Notes: a model not told the origin generated them from the sequence alone. A DNA stretch of 64,000 bases from Gammaproteobacteria bacterium (GCA_024742415.1 JANSYN010000013.1:58842-122841), one strand, 5' to 3'; counted from the first letter of the stretch, positions 18,758 to 28,770 are shown. A program made the numbers and translations.

Positions 18758-19192
18758 CTATACTGCGATTTTCTCCAGGGCGATGCGTAAACCTTTTGGT
18801 ATGGGTACAGAACGATTCTCTGCGCGCTCAACGAACACGTGCACGAAGTGTCCATGCGCCACGGCGCTATCCTGGCCTTCCTTGAAGATAGCAATACCGT
18901 ACTGCACGGAGCTGTTGCCCAACCTGTCGACCCGCAGGCCGGCTTCTACGCCTTCCGGGTAGCTAATCGGTGCGTGATACTCACACCCCGAGTTCACAAC
19001 GAAACCCACGATTCGGCCATCACTGATATCCAGGCCACCCTCTTCGATCAGGTAGCGGTTGGCCACCGTGTCGAAGTAGGAGTAGTAAGTCACATTGTTC
19101 ACGTGACCGTAAATATCGTTATCGGACCAGCGGGTGGTAATCGGGTAATACACCTTGTAGTCACTGCGTGCAGGTACAGGCTGCTTTGCCAT
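18758..19192 (-). CDS. Acyl-CoA thioesterase (4HBT/YbgC type)
   Basis: A 144-residue hotdog-fold thioesterase that would hydrolyse an acyl-CoA to free acid and CoA. The active-site segment RWSDNDIYGHVNNVTYYSYFD near residues 21-41 contains the Asp and the HVNN motif characteristic of the 4-hydroxybenzoyl-CoA thioesterase family. It starts 2 nt after the iron-ADH stop and is the last gene of the minus-strand operon that begins with the MaoC gene. Its 3' end converges on the RTX gene with a 73-nt gap; I see no hairpin terminator between them. Confidence 0.9.
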   Translation of the reverse strand: MAKQPVPARSDYKVYYPITTRWSDNDIYGHVNNVTYYSYFDTVANRYLIEEGGLDISDGRIVGFVVNSGCEYHAPISYPEGVEAGLRVDRLGNSSVQYGIAIFKEGQDSAVAHGHFVHVFVERAENRSVPIPKGLRIALEKIAV

Positions 19193-19194
19193 AG

Positions 19195-20355
19195 TCAGTT
19201 TCCATAAGCGGCGCGATAGATCGCCAGTGCATCGTCGTAGGCGACATCGCGCGGGTTATTGACCAGCAGGCGTTGCTGCAACATAGCGTCCTGCGCGAGC
19301 ATTTCAAGATCGGCTTCAGGCACCCTGGCGCTGGCCAGTGTGGCGGGCAGGCCGACATCGTCAATCAGTTCACGCAGTGACTGAATCAGCGCCTGGGTTT
19401 TCGCCTCGGCAGAGCCAGGCACGGGGCCACCGATGACGACCTCGGCGAGCTCCGCGTACAGCGCGCTTGCGGCGCTGGCGTTGAAAGTCATTACCGAGGG
19501 CAACACGAGCGAATTGCTCAGGCCGTGGGGGATATGGTAGTGCCCCCCCAGCGGGTAGGCCAGGGCGTGCACCGCTGCTACCGGTGCATTGGCAAATGCC
19601 TGCCCCGCAAGGCATGCACCGAGCAGCATGTTTTCGCGCGCGATGCTGTTGCTGCCTTCATGCACGGCAGTACGGATGTTTGCAGACAACAGTGACAATG
19701 CCTGCAGCGCCAGCATGTCTGACAGAGGGTTCTTTTTATGGCGTGACGTGTAAGCCTCTATCGCGTGTACCATGGCATCCACGCCAGTCATTGCAGTCAC
19801 CGCTGGCGGCAACCCGAGGGTGAGCGCGGGGTCAAGCACCGCAACATCCGGCAGAAGCACCGGCGACGACACGCCTGCCTTGGTTGTTTCACCCGTCGTA
19901 ATAACCGCAACAGGCGTCGCTTCAGAGCCGGTGCCGGCAGTGGTTGGCACCAGCATCAGCGGCAATCGTTTACCACTTACCTGCCCAACGCCATACAAAT
20001 CTGGCAGCGCCTGTGTACCGCCCAGCAGCACCGCAACCACCTTGGCGACATCCATCGAGCTGCCGCCGCCAACGGCCAACACGCCATCGACACTCGCGGT
20101 ACGTGCTTGTTCAGCAGCCTCCAGAACCGTGCTTTCGGGTGGGTCTTCGCGCACCTGATCAAACACCTGCACCTCGAGGCCGTCTGCTTGCAGCGCGTCT
20201 ATAACAGGCTGTATCAAGCCAATGGCAACAAGCCCGGGGTCCGTCACCAACAGCGGCCGCGCGACACCCAGATTGCGCAGTTCGCCACCCAAACCAAGCG
20301 CGCTGCCATGGCCGTTCACAATACGTGCAACGGTGTTGAACTCAAAGCTCTGCAT
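19195..20355 (-). CDS. Iron-containing alcohol dehydrogenase
   Basis: A 386-residue group III (Fe-dependent) alcohol dehydrogenase. The NAD-binding motif is GGGSSMDVAK near residue 95, and PTTAGTGSE follows. The metal-site residues fall in GVDAMVHAIEAY and in the downstream stretch with HALAYPLGGHYHIPHG, where the His residues are intact. I start at 20355 because GAGGG lies 7 nt upstream of that ATG; an upstream ATG at 20364 overlaps this ribosome site. It is co-directional with the oxidoreductase gene (12-nt gap) and the thioesterase gene (2-nt gap). In this operon it may handle an alcohol or aldehyde intermediate of side-chain oxidation. Confidence 0.9.
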   Translation of the reverse strand: MQSFEFNTVARIVNGHGSALGLGGELRNLGVARPLLVTDPGLVAIGLIQPVIDALQADGLEVQVFDQVREDPPESTVLEAAEQARTASVDGVLAVGGGSSMDVAKVVAVLLGGTQALPDLYGVGQVSGKRLPLMLVPTTAGTGSEATPVAVITTGETTKAGVSSPVLLPDVAVLDPALTLGLPPAVTAMTGVDAMVHAIEAYTSRHKKNPLSDMLALQALSLLSANIRTAVHEGSNSIARENMLLGACLAGQAFANAPVAAVHALAYPLGGHYHIPHGLSNSLVLPSVMTFNASAASALYAELAEVVIGGPVPGSAEAKTQALIQSLRELIDDVGLPATLASARVPEADLEMLAQDAMLQQRLLVNNPRDVAYDDALAIYRAAYGN

Positions 20356-20367
20356 GAGGCACACCCT

Positions 20368-21345
20368 CTATGTAGTGATAATCACCTTGCCGCGGGCACG
20401 GCGTTCCAGCATACAGTTGAAGGCTTCTTCATACTGATCGATCGGGTAACAGTCGGTCACGATTGGGTTAAGTTTGCCCTGGTTAAAGAGCTCCCACAGC
20501 TCTTCAACATTCTTTGTGTTGGCCTGCGGTTCTTCACCCACAAAGCGCCCCCAGAACACACCGACCAGTGAGGCGCCTTTCAACAGCGCCAGATTCAGCG
20601 GAATACTGGGAATCGGCCCGCTGGCAAAACCAATCACAAGATAACGACCATTCCATGCCAGATTGCGAATGGCGGGTTCTGCGTAATCACCACCGACCGG
20701 GTCATAGATCACGTCAAACCCCTTACCGCCGCTGACTTCCTTTAACCGGGCCTTGAGGTCAATGCCGGTGTAGTTGATGACTTCATCAGCTCCCAGCTGC
20801 TTGCAAATCTCCAGCTTCTCATCCGTACTGGCAGCAGCGACGACCTTCGCACCCATTAACTTGGCAAGCTCGATCGCCGTTGTACCTACGCCTCCGGCGG
20901 CACCCAGTACCAGAACCGTTTCACCCGGCTGCAGGTTCGCGCGCTGCTTGAACGCATGGTACGAGGTGAAATAGGTGATGCACACGCCGGCGGCCTGTTC
21001 AAAGCTCAGCGCGTCAGGCATAGGGAACGCTGCGTACTCATTCGCCGCAATCCGTTCCGAGAATGCGCCCACCCCGGTAGAGGCAATGGCCTTGTCGCCG
21101 ACTTTGAACCGCGTCACTTTCTCACCGACAGCCTTTACAATGCCGGCGCACTCGCCGCCGGGTACAAAGGGCAAGGGCGGTTGGGCCTGGTACTTTCCCT
21201 GAATCATCAAAACATCAGGAAAATTCAGCCCCGCGGCCTTCACCTCCAGCAAAATGTCGTGCTCGCCAACTTCCGGTTCCGGCCAATCGACATCTAGTTT
21301 CAGTTTGTCTGCCATGCCGTGCTCTGCACATACCACTGCTTTCAT
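20368..21345 (-). CDS. Quinone-oxidoreductase-like MDR protein
   Basis: A 325-residue medium-chain dehydrogenase/reductase of the zeta-crystallin/QOR type, using NADPH to reduce a quinone, enone or enoyl-thioester. An N-terminal GroES-like domain is followed by a Rossmann fold with VLGAAGGVGTTAIELAK near residues 145-161. It lacks the Cys cluster of structural-zinc ADHs, as usual for QOR. The start at 21345 has GAGGAAG 5 nt upstream; a longer reading from 21375 lacks such a site. It lies in the middle of the beta-oxidation-like operon, so an enoyl-CoA reductase role is worth considering. Confidence 0.88.
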   Translation of the reverse strand: MKAVVCAEHGMADKLKLDVDWPEPEVGEHDILLEVKAAGLNFPDVLMIQGKYQAQPPLPFVPGGECAGIVKAVGEKVTRFKVGDKAIASTGVGAFSERIAANEYAAFPMPDALSFEQAAGVCITYFTSYHAFKQRANLQPGETVLVLGAAGGVGTTAIELAKLMGAKVVAAASTDEKLEICKQLGADEVINYTGIDLKARLKEVSGGKGFDVIYDPVGGDYAEPAIRNLAWNGRYLVIGFASGPIPSIPLNLALLKGASLVGVFWGRFVGEEPQANTKNVEELWELFNQGKLNPIVTDCYPIDQYEEAFNCMLERRARGKVIITT

Positions 21346-21426
21346 TGCTACTTCCTCAATCTGGATGATTTTCACAGGACCAAGACAAGAACGGCGCCCG
21401 CAGGCGCCGCTTATTCCCGGTACGAA

Positions 21427-22605
21427 TCAGGCGACTTCGAACAAACCTGCCGCACCCATACCACCACCGACACACATGGTCACTACGACGTATTGCACAC
21501 CGCGACGCTTGCCTTCAATCAGCGCGTGACCAATCATGCGAGAACCACTCATACCATACGGGTGGCCAATCGAAATGGCGCCGCCACTGACGTTAAGCTT
21601 GTCGTTGTCGATACCCAACTGGTCACGACAATAGATCACCTGCACTGCAAAGGCTTCATTGAGTTCCCAAAGGCCGATATCATTCACCGTCAGGCCGTGC
21701 TGCTTGAGTAGCTTGGGCACCGCAAATACGGGGCCGATACCCATCTCGTCAGGGGCACAACCGGCCACCGCCATGCCACGATAGATACCCAGGGGCTCCA
21801 GGCCTTCTTTCTCGGCAAGTTTGGCGTCCATGAGCACCTGGGCAGACGAGCCATCAGAAAGCTGGGAAGCGTTACCTGCTGTAATCGTGCCGCCTTCAAT
21901 AACCGTCTTGAGGTTGGCCAGGCCTTCTGCCGTGGTTTCTCGCACGCCTTCGTCTTTTGCTACGGTACCTTCGACTTCTGAGGCTTCGCCGGTGTCTTTA
22001 TTCCACACGGTACGCATACAGGTTACGGGTGCGATCTCCGCATCGTAGCGGCCTTCTGCGTAGGCGGCCGCTGTACGCTGCTGCGACTGCAGGCCGTACT
22101 CGTCCATTGCCTCACGGCTGACGTTATACCGATCGGCCACGACTTCAGCTGTTTGCAGCATGGGCATAAAAATATTGGGCTCAATTGCCAGCAGTTCTTC
22201 ATCGACCATGCGATGCAGGTTCATATGCTCATTTTGCACCAGCGATATCGACTCCAGGCCTCCGCCGACAACAATGCTCATGCCATCTTCGGTAATCTGC
22301 TTTGCAGCGGTTGCAACAGCCATCAGACCTGAGGAGCACTGGCGGTCAATCGTCATGCCCGAAACAGTATTGGGCAGGCCGGCACGCAGGGCGATTTGTC
22401 GGGCGATGTTCGAACCTGTTGCTCCCTGCTGCAAGGCACTGCCCATAATCACATCGTCGACGCGCGACGGATCAATGCCGGCGCGCTCAACCGCCGCAGC
22501 AACAGACGCCGCCCCCAGGGTTGCACCTGCCAGATTGTTAAAACCACCGCGGTAAGCCTTACCGATGGGGGTACGCGCCGTTGATACAATGACTGCTTCT
22601 GCCAT
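21427..22605 (-). CDS. Acetyl-CoA acyltransferase (thiolase)
   Basis: A 392-residue thiolase, the last step of a beta-oxidation cycle, cleaving 3-ketoacyl-CoA with CoA. The acyl-accepting Cys lies in the DRQCSSG motif near residue 90. [13 protein letters not shown] (His) and [10 protein letters not shown] (second Cys) complete the active site. A ribosome site GGAGA precedes the ATG. It lies in the operon with a MaoC hydratase and an MFE-2-type SDR, so the three could supply hydration, dehydrogenation and thiolysis of one pathway. Confidence 0.94.
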   Translation of the reverse strand: MAEAVIVSTARTPIGKAYRGGFNNLAGATLGAASVAAAVERAGIDPSRVDDVIMGSALQQGATGSNIARQIALRAGLPNTVSGMTIDRQCSSGLMAVATAAKQITEDGMSIVVGGGLESISLVQNEHMNLHRMVDEELLAIEPNIFMPMLQTAEVVADRYNVSREAMDEYGLQSQQRTAAAYAEGRYDAEIAPVTCMRTVWNKDTGEASEVEGTVAKDEGVRETTAEGLANLKTVIEGGTITAGNASQLSDGSSAQVLMDAKLAEKEGLEPLGIYRGMAVAGCAPDEMGIGPVFAVPKLLKQHGLTVNDIGLWELNEAFAVQVIYCRDQLGIDNDKLNVSGGAISIGHPYGMSGSRMIGHALIEGKRRGVQYVVVTMCVGGGMGAAGLFEVA

Positions 22606-22649
22606 TTCAAATTCTCCAGGATATGGGCGCGCGGGGCGCCGCCAAATAA

Positions 22650-23570
22650 CTAACCGTTGTTCAGGCCCAGACCTTCCATCGCCAGACCTACCATTTTCAT
22701 CGTCTGCTCTGCACCCATCTGCGGCTGGGTTTCACCCTCTGTCGCAGAGATGGCGTCCCAGTGCGCTGCAATACCTTCAGGGGTTTGCTCCTCAGGTGGC
22801 AGCCATGCGCCCGCAGATTCAACAATTCGTGCAACCGCAAAACTGCCCGCACCCGCAGAAAGGATGGTGCGCGTAGGTGCATCTTCACTGACCATAAACA
22901 ACACGGCCGGCGTTACTGTTTCGGGGGTGAGCAATGCAAACGCTTCTTCTGGAATCAAACCTTCAGTCATGCGGGTACCGGCGGTTGGTGCCAGCGCATT
23001 GATTTTGATGTTGTACTTGGCACCCTCTTGCGCAAGCGTATTCATCATGCCAATCACGCCCATCTTGGCGCTGCCGTAATTGGTCTGCCCGAAATTGCCA
23101 TATAGGCCAGAGGAGGACGTAGTCACCACAACGCGACCGTAGGCCTGTTCGCGCATAATCTCCCAGCAGGCTTTGGTGCAGTTGACCGAGCCCATCAGGT
23201 GTACGTCCAGAACAAGTTTGAAATCCTCCAGGGTGCCCTTGGCAAAACTCTTGTCGCGCAGGATGCCGGCATTGTTCACCAGGATGTCGACGCGGCCCCA
23301 CTTGTCCATGGCCTGCTTGACCATCATCTCGACTTCATCATACTTGGCAACATTGGCACCGTTGGCAATCGCTTCGCCGCCCGCCGCCTCGATTTCAGCG
23401 ACAACGGCCTGGGCCGCATCGGAGCCGGCACCGGTACCATCCACACTGCCCCCCAGATCATTTACCACGACCTTGGCGCCGCGCTTGGCAAGTTCGATCG
23501 CATGACAGCGACCAAGGCCGCCGCCGGAGCCAGTTACAATTGCCACTTTGCCGTCATAACGAATAGACAT
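22650..23570 (-). CDS. SDR 3-hydroxyacyl-CoA dehydrogenase (MFE-2 type)
   Basis: A 306-residue SDR resembling the dehydrogenase half of peroxisomal multifunctional enzyme type 2. It has TGSGGGLG near residue 14, the insertion [11 protein letters not shown] that is characteristic of this subgroup, LVNNAGI, and the YGSAK catalytic motif. It would oxidise (R)-3-hydroxyacyl-CoA to 3-ketoacyl-CoA with NAD+. In MFE-2 this domain is fused to a MaoC-type hydratase; here the separate MaoC gene lies directly upstream (83-nt gap). The thiolase gene follows after 44 nt. Confidence 0.92.
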   Translation of the reverse strand: MSIRYDGKVAIVTGSGGGLGRCHAIELAKRGAKVVVNDLGGSVDGTGAGSDAAQAVVAEIEAAGGEAIANGANVAKYDEVEMMVKQAMDKWGRVDILVNNAGILRDKSFAKGTLEDFKLVLDVHLMGSVNCTKACWEIMREQAYGRVVVTTSSSGLYGNFGQTNYGSAKMGVIGMMNTLAQEGAKYNIKINALAPTAGTRMTEGLIPEEAFALLTPETVTPAVLFMVSEDAPTRTILSAGAGSFAVARIVESAGAWLPPEEQTPEGIAAHWDAISATEGETQPQMGAEQTMKMVGLAMEGLGLNNG

Positions 23571-23653
23571 GACTGAAAACCCTCTACTGATTAACTGAAA
23601 ATAACTGTTTGGCCCTGCTCATCGGGGGCAGGCGCAGCCCGCCCCGGAGCTAC

Positions 23654-24118
23654 CTAGCCTGTCACAACCATGGTCAACCACTCTGCAATCAAGGCGGGGG
23701 TGTCTTCCCCCTCGATCTCTACAGAAATCGCCTGCTTGATCAGGAAGCGGTTGTCGTCCTTTTGCGTCACGTCGGCGATCTCACAGTTGGCTCGTACCCG
23801 CTTGCCTGCAGCCACGGGCGCCAGGAAGCGCACCTTGTCAAAGCCATAGTTGAGGCCCATGACGATGTTTTCCGGCACAATACCCTGCCCTTCGACCAAC
23901 TTGGACAGCAACGACAGGGTCAGGAACCCGTGTGCAATAGTGCCACCGAACGGCGTATTCCTGGCCGCCTCTATATCCACATGGATAAACTGGTGGTCTT
24001 CGGTACAGTCGGCAAAGGTGTTGATACGCTCCTGGTCGACCTCTATCCACTGGCCCGGTTCGAACCTGGTACCGATGGCGTTGAGCATTTCTTCCTTGGG
24101 TACGACTTTCACTGACAT
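23654..24118 (-). CDS. MaoC-family (R)-enoyl-CoA hydratase
   Basis: A 154-residue single-hotdog MaoC protein, expected to hydrate trans-2-enoyl-CoA to (R)-3-hydroxyacyl-CoA. The hydratase signature appears as ADCTEDHQFIHVD followed by GGTIAHGFLTLSL, with the catalytic Asp/His pair in the first part. AGAGGAAA precedes the ATG. It is the first gene of the minus-strand operon running to 18758. The upstream region carries 12-nt repeat arrays and, about 470 nt away, the palindrome shared with the other catabolic operon. Confidence 0.93.
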   Translation of the reverse strand: MSVKVVPKEEMLNAIGTRFEPGQWIEVDQERINTFADCTEDHQFIHVDIEAARNTPFGGTIAHGFLTLSLLSKLVEGQGIVPENIVMGLNYGFDKVRFLAPVAAGKRVRANCEIADVTQKDDNRFLIKQAISVEIEGEDTPALIAEWLTMVVTG

Positions 24119-24149
24119 AGCGGTTTCCTCTTGCGGTAACTGTTTGTGC

Positions 24150-24376
24150 GTTTGTTGATGCGTTTGTTGTTACGTCGGTTGTTGCGTCCGTTGTTGCACC
24201 TGTTGATGATCGCAGGGCTGATCGTGTTTTTTGATTTCGTTGCTGGTTTCGCAGTTGGTACGGTCGTTGGTTCTGCTGTTGGTTCTGCTGTTGGTTTTGG
24301 TGCCGGTTCTGCTGTTGGTTTTGGTGTCGGTTCTACTGTTGGGTCTAATACTGGTTCCAGTGCTGGTTTTGGGGCT
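24150..24376. repeat. Two degenerate 12-nt-period tandem arrays
   Basis: From 24150 to about 24210 a unit like GTTTGTTGATGC repeats about five times with substitutions. From 24269 to about 24376 a unit like GGTTCTGCTGTT or GGTTTTGGTGTC repeats nine times. Both keep an exact 12-nt step, which suggests slippage followed by point divergence. They occupy the 5' leader of the minus-strand MaoC operon. Confidence 0.8.
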
Positions 24377-24583
24377 GCTGTCGTAACGTTGGGTGTGACT
24401 GCTGCATGGCAGTTACCCCAGTTGCGGCAAGCTGCTACGGCCCTGCACGCCCACTCGGCACAATCTGAAGCCTACAAGTGTAGTCGAGCCGGCAGTTTTC
24501 GCCGCATTCCTGATCAATGATCGAGGGGATGGCTATCTCGATGACAAGAGGGTTTCAGGCACAGTTCCGCCACAAAAAACGGA

Positions 24584-24622
24584 TTTGAACATACAGTATG
24601 TATTTAGGGCTTTCAAGTATTT
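24584..24622. promoter_or_regulatory. Palindromic operator-like site (copy 1)
   Basis: ACATAC-A-GTATGT at 24589-24601 is a perfect inverted repeat. About 38 nt around it, from TTTGAAC to TTCAAGTAT, match the site near 33158-33196 with only about five differences, in a stretch that also has an outer TTGAA...TTCAA pair. It lies upstream of the minus-strand MaoC/thiolase operon and downstream of the TonB receptor gene. The size and symmetry fit a TetR- or FadR-type binding site; the regulator is unknown. Confidence 0.65.
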
Positions 24623-24766
24623 TATGCCCTGAGCCAGCGCTTTAGGGCGCCCGGAAACTCAGGCGTGGCGGGCATTTTCAGGGCTTTGGCGGCAGCGCAA
24701 ACTTTTCCGACGACAGCACAGCTGCAGCGCCAATCTTGCCCCCTCGAAGCGTGGCCGTGACGGTCG

Positions 24767-27202
24767 CTAAAACGTGTAGTCCACACTGATACCTGTCATG
24801 CGCGGATCCAACAGCGTGCTCTGCGCATTCTGGGTCACCGTGCTGGGCCGGCCGATGTTAACTACCTCGCGATCATCCTCGATATTGCGCACGAACGCTG
24901 TCACTTGCCACTTCTGATCCTGCGTTACCGCCGTCAGACGAGCATCCCAGCTATCGTAGCTTTCGATTTTGTCCAGTTCGGGGTTGTTGAACGGTTCGCT
25001 ATAAGAATCGTGGGTATAAAAGTAGCTGGCGGTCGCTGACCAGTCGAGATCAAAGAGCTCCCACATGTAAGTGACATTGGCCGACACCTTATGCTCCGGC
25101 ATGGACGGGAACTGGTTGCCCTGAAGGTCGATGTCCTCGGTACACAATGGATCCAGAGAACGGCCCTCGGCAAGGGGCCCCAGGGTACAGGCATTCGCGT
25201 CCTTGTTCAGCAACTCATCATACTGCGAATCGTTCCAGGAGTAGGTGCCGCTAAGCAGCACGCTGTTGCTGACCAGAGCCCGAGCCTCGAGTTCGAATCC
25301 CCACGCGGCGGCTTCGTCGGCATTGACGAAGGTATTGAGGCCGATGCCATTGACCACATCGCGCTGCAGCACCTGAAGGTCCTGGTAGTCGTAGTAATAC
25401 ATCGACGAACTGACATTGACGCGATTGTCCCACCAGGAGCCCTTATAGCCAACTTCATAGGAAATAATGGATTCCGGTTTCACGACATCGACATCCGGAC
25501 TGTCGGTGGGCTTCTGGAAATTAAAACCGCCAGAGCGATAACCCGTCGCGATAAAGCCATAGACGAAATGGTCGTTGTTGAGCGAATGGTCGACACCCAC
25601 GCGCCAGGTGACTTCGTCCCAGTCGTCTTCCTCCTCCCTGAACACGGTGGGGTTGTCAGGATCACCGACAAACTGTACGAAGGTGTTGTCATTACCCTTT
25701 TTTTCGTCATAGGAATAGCGCAAGCCGAAGCTCAGCGCCGTGCGCTCTGTCCAGTCCCAACCCAGTTGTCCATAAACGGCATAGGATCGCGAGTCCACGC
25801 TCGCTTCGCCGCGGTAAAGGAAGTTATCATCGCTGACCGGCGCATCGATAAAAGTTGCAAAATATCGGTAGACATCGATGAGGTCGTCATTGAACTCCAT
25901 AAAAGAAACAACCTGTTGCTCATCACTGTGGTAGTAGTACAAGCCGCCCAATAGCGAGAAGTCACTGTCCCAGTTGGAGGTGTACTGGATTTCATGTGAA
26001 GAAAACTGCGCTTCCTGGTCAACCTGATAGGTCATATCCGCAGGTGTGATGGGATTGTCGGCCAACCCTTCTACCTGTTCTGACACGGGCACTCCCAACC
26101 ACAGAAGCTGACTCCAATCTACACCGGAGTCGGCTGCCACACTGGCATCGGCGTCCGACAGCGTGTCGAACCAGTACTTTGAATAACCAAAGGTATACTT
26201 CAGTGAGAAGGTGTCTGCGCCATACTCGCTGGTAAAAAAAGCGGCATAGCGGTCGTTGCGCAACTCGGGATCACGGTCCTGGCGCACTTTGTCTTCGTCG
26301 AGCAACGCCGGGTTCTCCACCTCAAGGCCCTGTCGCATGTTGACAAAATTCTGCTTCGGAAACATGCCCGGAAAGCCCAGTATCTCGCCGGTGTCCACGT
26401 CGTTGACAGACTGCAACAAATCGCGTTTGAACGGCTCGAGTATATAGCCGTTACCCTGGCGATATCCGCGGTCTACACCAATTAACTTGAGGTTGTTCGT
26501 CCAACGCTCACTTGGCTGGTACTGAAAGCCCAACGTGCCATAGAGGGTATCGTCCTTGTCGTAATCCCTGCCGTTGAAGGTATTGTCCTGGAACCCTTCT
26601 CTTTCATACTTGGAAATGCCGGCGAACACGCCAAACTCCTCATCGACAGAGCCACTTACGTAACCCTGCAAGAGCCTGCCGTTGTAGTTTGACAGCTCCG
26701 CTGTAACTCGACCAGACAGCTCCTCCGTCGGGCGCTTGCTGATAAAGCTGATAGCACCGCCAATGGAGTTCCTGCCATAAAGCGTCCCCTGCGGGCCACG
26801 CAGGACTTCGATGCGCTCGATGTCCATGAACCGTGCATAGTTGAATACGCCGTTTTCAGTGTTATAGACCCCGTCCCAGTAAATGCCCACACCCGGTTCT
26901 GAACCGACGGCAAGGTTCGGCCGGCCAATGCCGCGAATCGCAACCCTGAAAGTGCCAATAGACAGAGAGGGTGTCCTGGCCACCAGGTCACGGCTGCCCT
27001 CTATGCCCAGAGCGTCAAACAATGACCCGTCAAAGGCACTGATGGAAGCTGATGTTTCCATCAGTGCGCTTTCGCGCCGCGTTGCCGTGACAATGATTTC
27101 CTCGAGTGCAAGCTCAGAGGCGAAAGACAGGTTGCTCACCACCACAGCAGGCGTGGCGAGCACGGTGATCAAAAAGCCATGGGTACAACTTCGAACGCTC
27201 AT
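24767..27202 (-). CDS. TonB-dependent outer-membrane receptor
   Basis: An 811-residue active-transport receptor. It has a signal peptide, a TonB-box-like start (LEEIIVTATRRES), a plug domain with the conserved ERIEVLRGPQGTLYGRNSIGGAI segment (split here by my wording only), a long beta-barrel, and a C-terminal Phe after an aromatic beta-strand (ISVDYTF). The ATG at 27202 has AGAGG 8 nt upstream; longer starts lack one. The subclass with EEIIVTATRR is common in marine gammaproteobacteria and is often linked to complex hydrophobic or carbohydrate substrates rather than siderophores. Its position beside acyl-CoA dehydrogenases suggests lipid or steroid uptake, by inference. Confidence 0.93.
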   Translation of the reverse strand: MSVRSCTHGFLITVLATPAVVVSNLSFASELALEEIIVTATRRESALMETSASISAFDGSLFDALGIEGSRDLVARTPSLSIGTFRVAIRGIGRPNLAVGSEPGVGIYWDGVYNTENGVFNYARFMDIERIEVLRGPQGTLYGRNSIGGAISFISKRPTEELSGRVTAELSNYNGRLLQGYVSGSVDEEFGVFAGISKYEREGFQDNTFNGRDYDKDDTLYGTLGFQYQPSERWTNNLKLIGVDRGYRQGNGYILEPFKRDLLQSVNDVDTGEILGFPGMFPKQNFVNMRQGLEVENPALLDEDKVRQDRDPELRNDRYAAFFTSEYGADTFSLKYTFGYSKYWFDTLSDADASVAADSGVDWSQLLWLGVPVSEQVEGLADNPITPADMTYQVDQEAQFSSHEIQYTSNWDSDFSLLGGLYYYHSDEQQVVSFMEFNDDLIDVYRYFATFIDAPVSDDNFLYRGEASVDSRSYAVYGQLGWDWTERTALSFGLRYSYDEKKGNDNTFVQFVGDPDNPTVFREEEDDWDEVTWRVGVDHSLNNDHFVYGFIATGYRSGGFNFQKPTDSPDVDVVKPESIISYEVGYKGSWWDNRVNVSSSMYYYDYQDLQVLQRDVVNGIGLNTFVNADEAAAWGFELEARALVSNSVLLSGTYSWNDSQYDELLNKDANACTLGPLAEGRSLDPLCTEDIDLQGNQFPSMPEHKVSANVTYMWELFDLDWSATASYFYTHDSYSEPFNNPELDKIESYDSWDARLTAVTQDQKWQVTAFVRNIEDDREVVNIGRPSTVTQNAQSTLLDPRMTGISVDYTF

Positions 27203-27519
27203 ACAAAAAACCTCTGCTCTTATCATTATTAGATGCTTTTGCCTGCGCAGCGACAGGTGCGGGGGCCCGCGCAATCGCGCGCGCAAATACCACGCACCTT
27301 TTTACGCGTTTGTCCGCGTCTACGCGTCTCTCCGCGCGTCTCTCCGCGCGTTTGTCCGCGCGTTTGTCCGCGCAGCTATCCATGTAACTATACGCGTCAA
27401 ACCCCGCGTAAAAACCCTCACAAAGACGCACACACCTGTGCAATGCCCGGGGTAATGGCGCGCCGCAAGGCGCTACACAAGTGACGACGAGGCTGCGGCG
27501 TCACTCGCGCGCAGGGCCC
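27203..27519. other. Intergenic region between acyl-CoA dehydrogenase and TonB receptor
   Basis: About 315 nt, holding the leader of the minus-strand TonB receptor gene and a degenerate tandem array (27304-27374). No gene or convincing terminator is seen. Confidence 0.5.
27304..27374. repeat. Degenerate 12-nt-period array upstream of TonB receptor
   Basis: Units of the type CGCGTTTGTCCG / CGCGTCTCTCCG repeat about six times with a mostly 12-nt step. The array lies about 100-170 nt upstream of the receptor start on the minus strand. Confidence 0.75.
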
Positions 27520-28770
27520 TTAGCCGTCGCGAAAAGTTGCGCGTACGTCTTCCTGGCCAACGTATTTTTTCAGCTCGTTGCGGCCTACCACCATGCGGTG
27601 CACCGCGTCTGGACCATCAGCCAGGCGCAACGTGCGCTGCGCCATATACATCGTTGCCAGTGGCGTATCCTGGGACACACCCAGCGCGCCAAACATCTGG
27701 ATGGCTTCGTCGACAATGCGAATGGAGATATTGGGTACCGCTGTTTTGATCATGGAGATCCACACCCGCGCTTCCTTGGCATCCACGTTATCCATCATCC
27801 AGGCGGTTTTCAACGTCAACAGGCGCGCCTGTTCGATGTCCATCCGGGCGTCGGCAATGATGTCTACGTTACCACCTAATCGGGCCAGGGGCTTGCCAAA
27901 TGCGGTGCGACTGATCGCGCGCTCACACAGCAACTGCAGGGCGCGCTCGGCCGCACCAATGGCACGCATGCAGTGATGAATGCGACCAGGGCCAAGGCGC
28001 CCCTGCGAAATCTCAAAGCCACGGCCGGGGCCGAGAATGATGTTGTCCTTGGGAACACGAACGTTGGTATAACGCTGGTGCATATGGCCGTGGGGCGCAT
28101 CGTCCATTGAAAAAACGTTCATAGGGCGAATGTTTTCAAACCCGGGCGCATCTGTGGGCACGAGAATCTGCGACTGCTGCAAATGTTTGGGGGCGTCCGG
28201 GTCAGTCTTGACCATGACGATCATTATTTTGCAGCGCGGATCACCTGCACCTGAAATGTAGTGCTTCTCGCCATTAATGACCCACTCGTCACCCTCCAAT
28301 TTTGCTTCGGTGCATACGTTCGTGGCGTCAGACGAGGCCACATCCGGCTCTGTCATTGCGAAGGCTGAGCGAATCTCACCGTTGAGCAAAGGCTCCAACC
28401 ACTGTTTCTTTTGCGCCTCGCTGCCGTACTTTGCCAGCACCTCCATGTTGCCGGTGTCAGGTGCGGCACAGTTGAATATCTCCGCCGCGAGATGAGACTT
28501 GCCCATCTCTTCGGCAAGGTACGCATATTCAACCGTGTTCAGCCCCGAGCCGTGCTCGCCTTCGGTTAGAAAGAAGTTCCACAAGCCCTTGGAACGTGCC
28601 TTCTGCTTCAATGACTCGCGTATCTCGGTCTGGCGGTCAGTAAATGTCCAGCGATCACCCACAGCGATATCGTTAAAATAGTCTTTTTCTACAGGGATAA
28701 TCTCGTCTTCGATAAACTGCTTCACGGCTTCCAAAACAGGCGCCACTCTGGCGCTGATACCTAAATCCAT
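27520..28770 (-). CDS. Acyl-CoA dehydrogenase (ACAD10/11-like)
   Basis: A 416-residue acyl-CoA dehydrogenase with the middle-domain motif AMTEPDVASSDATN. The C-terminus reads RTLRLADGPDAVH: Asp stands where MCAD-type enzymes have the catalytic Glu, as in the ACAD10/11 and FadE-like branch known for longer or branched acyl chains. AAGGAG precedes the ATG. It is the last gene of the minus-strand operon beginning at 33056 and lies 54 nt after the acyl-CoA ligase. Confidence 0.9.
   Translation of the reverse strand: MDLGISARVAPVLEAVKQFIEDEIIPVEKDYFNDIAVGDRWTFTDRQTEIRESLKQKARSKGLWNFFLTEGEHGSGLNTVEYAYLAEEMGKSHLAAEIFNCAAPDTGNMEVLAKYGSEAQKKQWLEPLLNGEIRSAFAMTEPDVASSDATNVCTEAKLEGDEWVINGEKHYISGAGDPRCKIMIVMVKTDPDAPKHLQQSQILVPTDAPGFENIRPMNVFSMDDAPHGHMHQRYTNVRVPKDNIILGPGRGFEISQGRLGPGRIHHCMRAIGAAERALQLLCERAISRTAFGKPLARLGGNVDIIADARMDIEQARLLTLKTAWMMDNVDAKEARVWISMIKTAVPNISIRIVDEAIQMFGALGVSQDTPLATMYMAQRTLRLADGPDAVHRMVVGRNELKKYVGQEDVRATFRDG

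Larger units (their letters stand above)
24119..24766. other. Long leader region between MaoC gene and TonB receptor
   Basis: About 650 nt without a supported gene. Next to the MaoC start it holds two degenerate 12-nt-period arrays (24150-24210 and 24269-24376). Farther out lies the palindromic site at 24589-24601. A plus-strand frame at 24146-24520 gives a Gly/Val/Ser repeat peptide but has no ribosome site and is composed mainly of the array, so I do not call it a gene. Confidence 0.5.

Noticed and set aside
24146..24520. Gly/Val/Ser-repeat peptide frame on the plus strand
   Set aside because: The frame is mostly the 12-nt array read as codons, there is no ribosome site before its ATG, and it overlaps the leader of the MaoC operon.
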